64,000 bases of DNA, taken from Carex sylvatica. Its lineage: Eukaryota; Streptophyta; Magnoliopsida; Poales; Cyperaceae. Where the stretch lies: contig CAXKVR010000179.1 of assembly GCA_964058845.1 (NCBI GenBank), forward strand, positions 103,687-167,686, in the 5' to 3' direction. The notes beneath the pieces were generated by a model. That model ran no database searches. It was not told the origin of the DNA and saw nothing but the letters and a program-made list of their open reading frames with translations. The translations under genes were made by a program, and so were the position numbers. Positions 32,063-44,267 of this stretch are shown here, piece by piece. Position 1 is the first letter of the stretch, and the number at the start of each line of letters is the position of its first letter.

Positions 32063-33424
32063 AGTAGAGGTCTCCCTTCTTCTTTTCATCTACATTGCAA
32101 AATACAGTTCTTTAAAAAAAAAATTAATTTCATTGTTCACAGCAACGCACAGATCGCTAACTAGTTATATTCAATTCTTCACTAAAGCTACAATCGACCA
32201 TACGTACTGATGTTAGACACGAACTGTGCATGTGTCCACGTGTCACTGATAAGTGATAATTATGTGTCATGAAATTGATCAGAACTGAGAAGTACTATAC
32301 CGCCGAACTGAGAAGAACACAGGATGAGATTTGACGGATATGAAAATTCACTTTTGAAAAAATAGGAAATTCACTTTTGAAAAAATAGGAATTCATGAAT
32401 ACGGATACGAAGTGGATTTATTATGGAAATGTGCTAAAATAAGTGTTCGGTTGTACCGTGGAATTAATAGTGGAAAATTCTATTTTTCTTTTTAAAATGT
32501 TTGAATTTTGATTAATAAACAATAACACGATGAAAACTGGTATAAATAAAATAAATCATATTCAATAAAATGCTGAATCTTAACACTGGATAAAATTATG
32601 AATTTACAAAATAATAATATAGCCAAAATATTATAATTAAATATAAAATTAGTATTACAACAACACAAATTTTGTATCCAAATAATTATTAAATTGCAAG
32701 CATCAGCTGCCATTATAAATTCTTAAAATAACAGTAATTGTTAATGTTAGAATGAAGTTTCTGACATTTAAAAGTTGAAGCGAATGGTCTCTGGGTCATC
32801 ACCTCTTGTACCAGTCCATGCAGCAATTTCTTTTACCAGAACCAGTCTGTACCAGTCCGATACACTTGTACCAGCATCAGTTCAGTACGCTTGTACCAGC
32901 ACCAGCCCGGTACGTAATTGTGCTTGATGAACTTCTATTTAAGTTCCAAAAACTTATCCTTTCTCAGGTCCTCAAATTCAGCCCCTCAAGTTTCTAAAAA
33001 TTAAAAATTCCCAGTCAGCCCCTAATACACAGGAATATTCAAAGATTCAGCCCATTATCTACATTTTGTACAAATTGAAGCAACTAAAGAAAGATTGAGA
33101 GAGAGAACGAACGTGAAAGAAGGAGAATACCATGAACATAGAGATAGAGAGAAGTAGAACGACATGAGCTTGGGAGGCTGCTTGAAACCAAAGGAGAGCT
33201 TGGGAGGCAGCTGCGAATCTGAGGTGGAGGGCGAGGCTGGAAGCGCTGGAGAGAGAGGAGGCGTGAAGGAGGAGACAAGTAGGGTCGGGCTGGAGAGAGT
33301 GGAGGCAAGGCGCGAAAGAGTTGTTACACCATGTGGGCAAAAAGTAATTCAGTCCGACTGAATTTTAGTTTTTTCACGAATTTATGCAATGCGGGGCAAG
33401 TAGTTTGTAAAATAGTCCAATTTA
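32063..33424. other. Intergenic DNA; cluster of GTACCAG motifs at 32807-32915
   Basis: No recognised gene. Within 110 bp, CTTGTACCAGTCC, CTGTACCAGTCC, CTTGTACCAGCATC and CTTGTACCAGCACC follow each other. 33065-33340 has open frames on both strands but they look like low-complexity (GA/CT-rich) sequence with no family. Confidence 0.45.
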
Positions 33425-33705
33425 ATTAGTAAGGTATCAAAATTAGTATAATGTAGTTGTAATTAGCATATTAGCATATTTTTAGCATAGTAGTGTATTT
33501 TAGCATATTAGTGTATTTTAGTATATTTTGACCGTAATTAGTATATTTTTACCGTATTTTAGCATTTTAGCATATTAGCGTATTTAAGCATATTATCGTA
33601 TTTTAACATATTTTTACCATAATTAGCATATTTTTACCGTATTTTAGCATATTTTTACCGTATTTTAGCATATTTTTACTGTAATTAGCATATTAGCATA
33701 AAAGA
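33425..33705 (+). repeat. TTAGCATATTTTTACCGTA short-repeat array
   Basis: Dozens of TTAGCATATT, TTTTTACCGTA and TTAGCGTATTT motifs. These are the reverse complement of the motif set (AATATGCTAA, TACGGTAAAAA, AAATACGCTAA) that builds the 247-bp array in the inner MULE intron. It may be a remnant of a related element's interior. Confidence 0.75.
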
Positions 33706-33969
33706 ATATGCCCACCATATCTTCCTTTACCTGACATAGGCCGCAATGGCCATATCCATTTGGAGGGTCTATGTCTTCGAAATCCTCATTAAGGGATACC
33801 CCTAACACGAGGATCTGGGCCGTTCAGTTATTCTTTAACAGCTTCGGGTAGAAATAACCTTTCAATATGCCTTCTCGAGAGGGCTTTACCAGTCCAAAAG
33901 TTGTTAATAATCTCCTTTTTTTCTTTCCGTGACATGGTTAAAACTAGGGTTTCAATTTACAGTGATGGA

Positions 33970-36536
33970 TGTCACACCCCCGATCCGGAGGTGCGACAAT
34001 ACCTACCATGTCTATTTACCATAACAATATACGTAACATAAGGCATGGATCTTTTTATGCATTGCCAATATCATCCATTATTTTTGCCACATTCCAATTT
34101 ATTTACAATAATTATCTGACATTTTATAATTGATGATGCTAGATATATAATCTATGCACCCTGTCAGATATAATAAACTCAAATCCCATACCTTTAGGTG
34201 GCCCTGCTGTCAATTATCCAAAAACGCTATTTATCTTCGTATAATAAACCTGTAACCCACAAGGGAAAACGAGTGAGAAATAATAAATTATTTCTCAGTG
34301 CTGATTGCCACTCAGATTATTGAATTCGAAGGAAATCCATATTTAGAATGAAATCACCGCACGAGAAACAACCAGTTTATTTCATAATGACGAATGCAAA
34401 TGCTCAATAACAGTATCCAATTGAATAACAAATATTTCATAATTAATTCAGAACTCTAAGAATCTTATCAAAATAAATGGTTTGGGTCAAAATCTTTTAA
34501 ACCATAAAGTCAGGTAACGTTTAGGACCTAATCTTTAGAACCACTTAGTCTAGTAACATTTGATTTCTTAAATTTACAAGTTATAGTCTGGTAACACTGA
34601 AAGATACCATAACATGTATATGTCGTGTTAGGGCTTATACCATTCTAACTATTATGACATATTGTTAACAGAACCAATACTGAAATAATATTATAATACT
34701 GTCATTATCGGAAAGAAAATAAATGATAAGACAGTTACCACAGTTCATTAGTTTCACAATCACAATTCACATTTATTCAATATCCCCTATCCAACCGGTA
34801 CTGGATTCAGTTGGAGCCATTCACCATATGCGCATAAGGGTCCTGGAGTAAAGTCTAGTAGCTAGCTAGACTTTACGATATTAATACTTTTTCTCCACTG
34901 TATGGAGGTTCAAGGATTACAGTATTAATATTCAATCAATTTAATCACTGTGGTCTCAATCAATCATTTGCAATAAGAATTATCCAATCAATAAACAATA
35001 TCAACATGACAGTCAATAGACTTACCTGTAATTCAGTTTCAATTTTATTAGGCTATGCATATGATGCAATAGTTCAATCGATGCAGTCAATCAAATATTC
35101 AAAATGCACAGTGAGTTACGATTTAATTCCTCATCATGAATCTCAGACTAATCCAATAACCTCGCACCTGATAACGTAGGGCAATAGATGAGGTCACCAT
35201 CAGTATGTTTGTCATGAATATTCTATCTCAGCTGTCCTTTTTCTTAATTATGCCTAAATCAGAATAATAAATATATATTATGATCAATACTTATAACACT
35301 TTAAGTATAACCAAAACAATTTGAATGTTCCAATATAACTATGTTCAACATTTCAATTAAAACATTCATTAACATTTTATTTATAATTTACAGTCATATA
35401 ATGTTCTATAATATCAAGTCATACATATAATATATCATATTTATAATCATTCCCAATTCTTATTTAATTAAAATATACAATTCAACCATACAAATCAAAT
35501 TAAACAACCGTTCAAGCAGATCGAATTAAGCCACACAATTCAACATTAGTTTATGTCAGCATATTTAATAGATAATATCAATTGAGTCTAGGTTTTCAAT
35601 AAAAAATAGTTTCATTCCAGTTGGAATCCCTGAAAGAGGCGATTCCCAATATTTCAGTCTAGTAAAAGCAATTTTAGTATCTAGACCCCATATTCCAGTT
35701 AAATATACGATCATAATCTGATTACCCGATTCAATACCCAATAAACCATACAAATTAAAAACACAGATTATAGAGAAGTCTGATTACCTGTTAGCAATCA
35801 GTTCAGACAACAATTTCAATAGGATTGGATTAATCCACACAATTAAATATCAAATTACGTATGCATATTTAACCGACAATATCAATTGGGTCTAATTTTT
35901 AGTAATCCGTTTCATTTCAGTTGGAATTTCTGAAACAGGCGATTCCCAATATTTTCAGTATTTTCAGTCCATTAAAAATAATTTCAGTATCTAGACCCCA
36001 TATTCCAATTAAATATGCTATCATAATCCGATTACTCAATTCAATAGCAAATAAATCAAACAAATCGAAAACACAGATTATAGAGAAGTCTGATTACCTG
36101 TTAGCAATCAGTTTAGAAATTCAATTCGAGTTATAACGACAGTTCAAAATCAATGCGACGTAGTCGGAATTCCAATCGGATATGGAATCAAATATTAGAA
36201 TATTTATCAAAGCATTTCTTTTCATTTTCTCCAATTTTCTCCAATTTTCTCTTTCTTTTTCTCTTCTTTTTCGGTTTTCATGTTTCATTTTTTTTTGTAC
36301 TTCTCATTTTTTACCGGAAGAGATAAAGATATATAATGACATGTGAGGTCAATGACGGTTGAAGGTGTTACCATACATCAGCCACGTGGAAATAATTCCA
36401 CCTCATTCTTCTTTTTATTTTCTTATTTTTTTTCAAAGTTACAACATTTTGATTTTAATCCTTTATGTTTTCACTATCTATAAATAATCCAAAAGAAAAT
36501 TTTCAGAAATATAATTAAAATTATCGGGGTGTTACA
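33970..36536. mobile_element. Solo LTR (2,567 bp) of a retrotransposon, with perfect 5-bp duplication
   Basis: Starts TGTCACACCCCCGATCC and ends ATCGGGGTGTTACA, so TG...CA with short inverted ends. ATGGA precedes (33965-33969) and follows (36537-36541). There is no internal coding region and no second LTR, so recombination between LTRs is the simplest origin. The length and TGTCACACCCC start suit plant Ty3/gypsy LTRs. Confidence 0.85.
35520..36118. repeat. 300-bp tandem duplication within the solo LTR
   Basis: The phrase CAGTTGGAAT(C/T)(C/T)CTGAAA(G/C)AGGC occurs at about 35618 and 35918. Both copies run through AGTATCTAGACCCCATATTCC to ACACAGATTATAGAGAAGTC. The copies show several differences, so the duplication is not recent. 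Confidence 0.9.
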
Positions 36537-36541
36537 ATGGA

Positions 36542-37013
36542 TTAGACATTGGGTATTAATTTTGAAAAAAATAATAATAATAATAACAATTGGTCTGGAA
36601 TAGTTTGTAACACTTTCTAACAATTTCTAACCGTTACTAACAATTAATTAAAAATATTTTTAAAAAAAATATCCAAAATTGTCTCAGAAATCCCCATTTT
36701 TTGCCTCCAAAATGACCTTCTCTTTCTCTCTTTGAATTATGGTGAGTTTGAGAGGGAGGAGAGAGAAACGAGATATTTATAGTGTAAAAAACAACAACAA
36801 AAAACTCAAATCGGTGTACTGTACAGCGGTTTGGGTATTTTAAAAAAAAATCTAAAATGTTGGATAAAAGTGGAATTTTATATTAAATGTTGGATATAAA
36901 TAAAAATGTCATAGTTTTCAGCTAGAACTTGTAGCACTCAGATTCAATTCTCAACCTAGATTTGTCAAAAAGAAAAAAAACGAGATATTAATATTATTAT
37001 TAATTTGTTGAAA
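36542..37013. other. AT-rich DNA, no genes recognised
   Basis: Short microsatellite AATAATAAT near 36572. Nothing else interpretable. Confidence 0.4.
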
Positions 37014-37017
37014 GGAG

Positions 37018-38160
37018 CCTGATAATTGTACCCCAAATAAAATTTCTGAGTGCGTTTCCCAAGTAGTTTAACAGAAAAAAAATTTCAATGTTATCTAACT
37101 TTCATTTTTAGCACTAATAATCAAACATTTAAAGCTTTGTTTGTAACATTTTACAATACTACTTGCAAGCATTTAAACCTCTATATGCAAGTATTAAAAT
37201 TCTAAATATGTATAATTTTAACTCCTAACTACTTTTGTTTTCAAGCCAAAAACGAAAAGATTCATTTCACCCCACTTTTTTTTTCTCTGATCATTCTCAT
37301 CTATTTTCTCGAGATCCGTGATGAATTTTGTGAATCTAAAAATATGAACCTTTTTTACCCGATTTCTCTTTCAAATGAGATCCATGAAGAATAACTTTCG
37401 ACTTATATTTGTGTCATTATTTTTTTTACCACGTTAAATCTTTGTGATTTTCAAAAAAAAAAAATTTGCTTCAAAATAATTTAAACCTCTGTTTACAAGT
37501 ATATAAACCTCATGTACAAGCATATAAACATCATTAATAACACTTTAAATCTCTAGAATAAAATATATAAAGCTCATGCACAAATAATTTAAACCTCAAC
37601 AATAACACTTCAAATGATATAAACCTCAACAATAACACTGCATTTACAAAACTCATTTACAAAGCATATAAACCTCATGTACAAAGCCTTGAAAATTTTA
37701 ATGGTTGTAAATTGAGATTTTAAAATTTTAAAATTAAAAGTGTTCATGAATTTTACTTTAAAAAAATAAATTACTTTAAAATTACTCAAAATTATTTATT
37801 CATGGATATAATTTGAAAGATAAAATCGAATAAAAGACGTTCGTATTTTTAGATTCGTAAAATTCATCACAGATCGTCGAAAAAATAAATTATAATGATC
37901 AGAGAAAAATAAAAAAGAGTAGGTGAAAATAATATTTTTTTTTTTGGCATGAAAATAAAAGTAGTTGAGGATTAAAACTATCTAAAAATATTTTCAGACA
38001 AGTTTATATGCTTGTGAGTAACATTTTAAAATGTTACAAACATAGCTTTAAGTGTTTAAATATTAGTACTGGAAATAAAAATTAGATAATGTTGAAAAAA
38101 ATTTCTGTTAAATTACTTAAAAAATACACTCGATAGTTCGGGTACTATAACATTTCTCTT
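37018..38160. mobile_element. Fold-back element with inverted arms of about 400 bp
   Basis: Left arm (about 37018-37430) and right arm (about 37790-38160) are imperfect inverted copies: GTAACATTTTACAATA / TATTGTAAAATGTTAC-like blocks, CTACTTTTGTTTTCAAGCCA against TGGCATGAAAATAAAAGTAG, and GATCCGTGATGAATTTTGTG against its complement near 37860. The centre holds degenerate ATATAAACCTCATGTACAA repeats. No coding capacity; the exact ends and duplication are unclear. Confidence 0.7.
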
Positions 38161-38165
38161 GTTAA

Positions 38166-39028
38166 AAATTCCAATAGACAAATAAAAACAACTAAACAAC
38201 TTGCTAAGTTCCAAGTCAAAACCCGCCACCGGACAAAGAATATTCTCTTAGCATGTAACCAAATTACTGCTGTAGACCAACTCTGATGAATTGACACGTA
38301 TGACCTGATTTCAATATTAAAATTCCTTTTTCTTATACGTATTTTTATTCATTTAATATATGATTCGGAGATTTGTATTTGTATTCGTATAATATCTAAT
38401 TCGTATATATTTTTATATTCTTATTTATTTTATATCAGATCTGTATTTATATTTATTGAACGTTCTAATTCATATCTATATTCATATTTGTTTAATATAT
38501 GATGTGTATTTATTTAATATCTAATTCGTATCTGATCCTTATCCTTATAAAAAGCAAATACGGATACAATATAGTTTTACCGTATATGATCAGTTTTCAC
38601 TCAAAATTCGCCGGAAGTTTTACGAAGCTGATAATAATTTGAGAAATTCTAACAAAATAATTATTCACCGTCTATTTCGGTTAGCTCCCTTCTAAAATAA
38701 GAGCCAATCCAAAAAGCGGCGAAATAAAATAAGAAGCGAGTACATCTTTTAAAAGCTACTGCTTTTAATTCGAAATCAGAGTTGTGCATCCAATGCTACT
38801 AATTTTGATTTCGAGGTCGATAATTTTGAGGCTGCTGTTAAACTTGCAGGAATAGAGAGGACTTGGTCTCAAAAAGGGTACTGGTGCGCGTCGCTTTCTA
38901 ACTGTAGAGAAGTTGCGTCGTTGATTTTGTTACAAGTTACAACCAGGGGTGTTAAATGTGAAATAAATATTCGACTTGGAGAGGAGAACAAAACGAGAGC
39001 AAAGGGAAGGAGAGGGAGAGACTGAGAG
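38166..39028. promoter_or_regulatory. Upstream region of the Vps62-like gene
   Basis: 38310-38580 holds repeats of ATTCGTAT and ATATGATTCG type. The last 150 bp before the ATG are GA-rich (GGAAGGAGAGGGAGAG), as in many plant 5'UTRs. No convincing TATA box was picked out. Confidence 0.35.
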
Positions 39029-40916
39029 ATGGACTGCAATTGGTTTTGTTGGAACAGTAATCATGATTTTGCTTTCAAAGAGCCGCCGCAGCTCTTCTCT
39101 CTGCCTTTGCCCATTCCTGAATGGCCTCAAGGTTAGAATTTTTCTTGTTTGTAATCTTATGATTTGTGAATAGAAACAAAATATACGTAATTAACAAACA
39201 TCTATGGAGTTTGCAGAAAAAAATTAGGGAAACTTAGGGTATCGTTTGAACCTATTTTAGCATGAAATTTTCCAATTGACATATGAATGCTAGGATGGCA
39301 AAGGTGCATTGTTCACCATTTCAAGTACCATTTCAGGTGGAGGCTTTGCTGAGGGAAAAATATGCATTGGAGAGTTAGAAGTTACTATGGTTACCGAATT
39401 GGAGAGCATTTGGAGTTGCTCTTATTCCAAAAAGGGAATCGAAGGGGCCACTTTCTATAAACCAAAAGAAGTACCCAAAGGGTTTTACTGCCTCGGCCAC
39501 TACGGCCAACCAAACAACCAGCCTTTACATGGATTACTTCTTTTGGCAAGAGAAATAACCTGTAGTGCCAAAAGTGCTTTTCCTGCTTTTCAAAAGCCGT
39601 TAGATTATAAGCTCATTTGGAGCTCTTTTAGCTGGAGAGATGAAAGTGGTGAAGAATGCGGTTATTTTTGGCTACCGATACCACCGGAAGGGTATAGATC
39701 TCTAGGGTTTGTTGTCACCAAGGGGCCCACTAGACCATCTCTTGACTTGGTACGGTGTGTTCGTACCGACCTTACTGATATATGTGAGGCCGATGATCTA
39801 ATTATTGATATGGAACCCATGTTTCCCGATTTTCCCTGCGAGTTATGGAAAGCCAGACCTTGCCATAGGGGTATTCTGGGAAAAGGCGTACCAGTTGGAA
39901 CATTCTTTTGTACCACCGACTGCGTAGACGATGAATCAGGCACCTTTTGCTTGAAGAATTTGGATTCTTCACTACAAGCAATGCCAAACCTAGAACAGGT
40001 CCACTCACTCATAAACCACTATGGGCCCACTGTTTTCTTCCATCCAAAAGAAATCTATTTGCCATCGTCAGTTTCATGGTTTTTCAAAAATGGAGCCACT
40101 TTATACAAAAAGGGGGTTAAAATGGGCGAGAAGATACTTTCTAATGGCTCAAACCTTCCTAAGGGTGGAGAGAATGATGGCAAATATTGGATCGATCTAC
40201 CTGACGATTCAAGAAATGTCTCTGTAAAACTAGGCAATTTGGAAAGTGCCGAGCTTTATGTCCATGTAAAACCAGCCTGTGGAGGTACTTTCACTGATAT
40301 AGCAATGTGGGTCTTTTGCCCCTTTAACGGCCCGGCCACAATAAAAGTCGGTATAGCAAATTTCTCCCTTCCCAAGGTTGGTCGGCATGTGAGTGATTGG
40401 GAGCATTTCACGCTTAGGGTTAGCAATTTTACTGGTGAGTTATGGAGTGTCTACTTCTCACAACATAGTGGCGGTGAATGGGTAGAAGCATCTAATTTGG
40501 AATTCATGACGGGTAGCAATAAACCAGTCGTTTATTCATCGAAGAGTGGCCATGCGAGTTTCCCGCACCCGGGAAATTTTCTCCAGGGTTCAGAGAAATA
40601 TGGCATTGGAGTTAGAAATGATGCAGATAGAAGCGATTTTGCTGTTGATTCTAGTACCAAATATAAAATTGTGGCAGCGGAGTATCTCGGAGATGATGTG
40701 GCGGAGCCGTGTTGGCTCCAGTATATGAGAGAGTGGGGTCCCAAAGTGACTTATGACTCGACGTCAGAGTTGGAGAAAATACTTAGCTTCTTGCCCTTTA
40801 ATCTGAGGCTCAAAGCAGAGAACATATTTGACAGCCTTCCAATGGAGTTGTATGGTGAGGAGGGGCCCACTGGCCCGAAGGAGAAGAACAATTGGGTAGG
40901 TGATGAGAGATGCTAA
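39029..40916 (+). CDS. Vps62/DUF946 family protein, 2 exons (560 aa)
   Basis: Exon 1 39029-39131 and exon 2 39337-40916, joined phase 1 (CAAG/GTTAGA ... TTTCAG/GTGGAG). Stop TAA at 40914-40916. The protein starts MDCNWFCWN, then FSLPLPIPEWPQG/GGFAEGKICIGELEV, the usual N-terminal signature of plant DUF946 proteins. It continues with YFWLPIPPEGYRSLGFVVT, VRCVRTDLTD, a central HPKEIYLPSSVSWFFKNGA and SDWEHFTLRVSNFTGELWSVYFSQHSGG, all hallmarks of the Vps62 domain (Pfam PF06101) covering most of the chain. The HSG...HASFPHPG segment near residue 420 is also family-typical. The molecular role of plant members is not established; the yeast namesake was found in vacuolar sorting screens. Length is normal and the frame intact. 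The next gene on this strand is not in the window. Confidence 0.93.
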
Positions 40917-41368
40917 TATCAGAAAAGATGACTATTATTTATGACCTTATAACAGTGGAAAAGAAGTCAAGCCTCATTTATTTTATTAGAGCATTTTTTT
41001 TTGCTTCAGCTGAGATGGATTTGTAATTTCTGTAGTTCCGTTTTTATCAGAACAACAAAAGGGAAATGAATTTTCCAGTTAAGATAGTACTGAAACAGAT
41101 TTTTGTATAGCTTCTGGGAATCTGAGAAATATTATTAGAATAGATTTTGTCATTCTCCGTATTTTTACAGTGGGATAAACTGATAATCACAGCAGATCTT
41201 TGCTTTTATATGTTTTTACTCGAATAACCACTTCTCAACTGTAATTATAGTTTAATTTTATGAATGTATGGATCTAGATAAATTCTGGATAATGGCATCG
41301 GCTTGTGGTTTCCTTGTCAGAGTTCTTCAATTTAATGTGGATTTTTTTTTTTTTTCAAAAGTTAGTGG

Positions 41369-41377
41369 TTTTAAATG
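41369..41377 (+). repeat. Left target duplication of the 1.5-kb MULE (TTTTAAATG)
   Basis: Identical to 42910-42918. Confidence 0.9.
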
Positions 41378-42909
41378 CGGTCATTTTTATTAATACCAAA
41401 AAAAAAAAAAATTAAAATACCCTTGTCATTTGTTTTTTTTTTTCAAAACTGCTCTGATCTTAGGTCCACGGACGGCTCAAAAATCTCATCAGACTATTTC
41501 CATCACGGGCAGGTCAGATCTCTAGCAGACCGCCTCTGCAGGGGGTCCTCTATTTTTTATTTTATTTTTAGAGATATTAATATTTTGATTTAAATTATTT
41601 TGTGAAAAAAAAGTTTTCTTGTTTAGAGTGTACGCCAAAAAACAAGACATTTGATATATTTATGAAGTGATGTCGTAACTCTTTACTACGATTTAGACAG
41701 GATACGCGCATGGGATATAGTTATGAAATTTTTTTGGCTTTTGATTCTTTAATAATTTATTTTATTTAAATATACACAAGAAAATATAGTTAGATTGTCT
41801 CAATGATGTCAACTTTTTTTTTAGAGAATAATTGGATTATTTGATTATTGTCGACATATACCATTTACTCGGAGATAGAAAAACAGACACAATAAATAGT
41901 AAATGCATTTTAAAATAATTATATGAATAATTATTTAATAATCTCTTAGGCTTATGACTAAAAAAATAATCTCTTAGTCACAGTTTCATTATGAGTCCAA
42001 CTGTGCACCTCTGTTTAACATAGCAAAATATCTCTAAAAATCATAAAAATTGACTGACATGCATTCTTGACATCATAGAACATGACTGCAAAGTTTCATA
42101 CAAAATCTCCACACGAAAACTTAAACTGAATTTTTGAGGCACTAAACAACGTGTTTTGAAAATTCTGACGCTCATGATGCCTCTCACGATGTCTGAAAAT
42201 TTTCCCAGGTAAAATTCAAATCAGTCTCGTTCTCCCCTTTCTGAAAAGTGGTCATACGCGCAAATTCAATTTTTCTAACTAAAGTTATGGATGTTTAAAG
42301 TTTTTTCGAAAGCTGAACTTTAGAAATTCATAACTAATTGTAAAAAATTCCAAATAAATTAAAATTTGTGTCAATTCTATGTATTTATGTATGCTCTACA
42401 TGCTGGTATAATCACTTTTTACAGTTTGATCCATGTACCAGTCCAGACCTATACTGGTAAATCAATCCAGACTGGCCAGTCTGGACTGATACAGGGACCA
42501 AAATGCAAAAGTGATTTGAGTAGCACATGTGATAGTCTGAAATTTCTAATAGAATACTTGAGTATGGAATTTAGATCCTAGATACCTGAGATTCAATTAT
42601 AAAATATGAACCATTTTTTTAAATTACGCCGCTAGAGCACGCTATTTAGAACTTTGTTTTTGGCATACAAGAAAAAAATTTCTTCATAAAATTATTTAAA
42701 TCAATTAATATCTCTAAAAAGAAAAAATAGAGGACCGCCCCCTGCAGAGGCGGTCTGCTAGGGGTCTGGCCCGCCCGTGATGGGGGCAGTCTGGTGGATT
42801 TTTTGGGCCGCCCGTGGACCTGACGGTCGGGGCAGTTTTGAAAAAAAAAAACATATGGCAGCGGCATTTTTTAAATTTTCTTTTTTTTGAGTATTAATAA
42901 AAATAGTCG
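41378..42909. mobile_element. Non-autonomous MULE (1,532 bp)
   Basis: Terminal inverted repeats of roughly 240 bp: left CGGTCATTTTTATTAATACC, right terminus (inward) CGACTATTTTTATTAATAC. Both continue through a T-rich run, TCAAAACTGC(T/C)C, GGTCCACGG, ATCACGGGC, GCAGACCGCCTCTGCAGGGG and TAGAGATATTAAT. A perfect 9-bp duplication TTTTAAATG flanks it. The interior has no ORF but includes a diverged copy of the inner MULE's 176-bp unit (about 42025-42110) and a segment AAACTGAATTTTTGAGGCAC...TAACTAA, also present in the degraded copy at 52928-53260. Confidence 0.92.
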
Positions 42910-42918
42910 TTTTAAATG
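42910..42918 (+). repeat. Right target duplication of the 1.5-kb MULE (TTTTAAATG)
   Basis: Identical to 41369-41377. Confidence 0.9.
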
Positions 42919-44267
42919 CCTACTAATAGATAAAAAACATATTTACAAGTCAAATAATCTTCATTTCTAGATCTACTAATTTATTCTCATCAATTCCTCT
43001 AAACTATATTTTCTAATCTTATTTATTTACATTTTTAATCACTCTAATACCTTATTATTTATCTCTCCACAACCGATACGCTCTAGTCCAAGCTGCTGCA
43101 CTTCGATGACCAAATCTGCTCACCGCGGCGCTCCAATTGAGATGATGATTCAATACTCTGAGTTCCTATGATACCAGTCCCTCCCCTCTCTCATTCTCCT
43201 CTCGAGCAAATTGGTAGAGACGAAAGAAAGGGAGAATGTTGTTATGTTGGGGATGAGACTTACAAGAGTTGATAGGGACGGAATCGAGGAAGGAGAGGGC
43301 ATTGAGCTGGTTAAAAAATAACAATTATGTTTTATCGCCACTTAGATCGATAATTAAATATTTTTGAGTTGTATCATATTTAATATACAACTTATTGAAA
43401 CTATCCAGGATAGACAGTTGAATCTCTTTACTGGTCGAAGGGGCACAGAACATCGTTTTTTGAAAGGAACTAGGTTTAGGTTTTGTCCAAAGGAAGTTCT
43501 GATAATTTTTTATCCAAAACTGAGTATTAAATAATTTTTTGCACGAATCATGATACAAAACAGTATGACAACTGTCAGCTGTCGTATCTCAATTGAAATA
43601 GACAATTATGTATTGACACAATAGACAAACATGCATTTCATATGCAAATATTTAGGAGAATAATTATTTAGTCTGTTAATCGAATTATTCTTCTGCTTAA
43701 AAAATAAGATCGAACTTGGCATACTTGCCATCTTATCTTTGCTTGCAAGTTTGGGCTAAATCAGTTGCCTCCTAAGCTACATGCTTTCAAAGACATGGTA
43801 ACACCAAGAATCTATTACATGGCGATGCTCTTACTCGCTATATATTTTTTGAACTAATTTTTGTTCTGTTATTTCAGAAATATCAGAAAAGTTTTCCCAA
43901 ACAGAAATTAAAGGATTAAAGCTGCCGTTTATTTCTGTTTTAATGTGAACCCCATCAGGGCATAGAACAAAAAAAATGTCCGAAATTCCAAAACCGTTCG
44001 TACCTATTAGCTAGTGTATAATTACTACATTCCTGATTATATCACTGAAAAAAGAAATGTTTTTTTCATACACAATACTAAACTACTAGCACTCAATCAT
44101 CCCTTTATAGACAAATGACAAACAGATAAGTTACTTCACCGAAAGGCACACAACAAGAAGTGTACCTCAAAAGTCCATAATATCCTATTCCGTGAAAATC
44201 TTGCGTGGACAGTACACTTGAAGCAGCCACTCAGCTCCTAAGCAAAAGCTCGTATGAATGTGTGCAA
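42919..44267. other. Intergenic DNA between the MULE and the WDR70 3' end
   Basis: No family-like ORF on either strand. The stretch nearest WDR70 (about 43990-44267) is probably its 3'UTR, since the stop is at 44268. Confidence 0.4.

Noticed and set aside
33059..33361. Overlapping Ser/Leu-rich and Gly/Glu-rich frames on both strands
   Set aside because: Low-complexity CT/GA-rich DNA, no homology, no splice support.
22334..36536. TGTCACACC starts at 22334 and 33970 as the two LTRs of one element
   Set aside because: The two sequences diverge after the first dozen bases, the 33970 unit has its own perfect 5-bp duplication, and there is no polyprotein between them.
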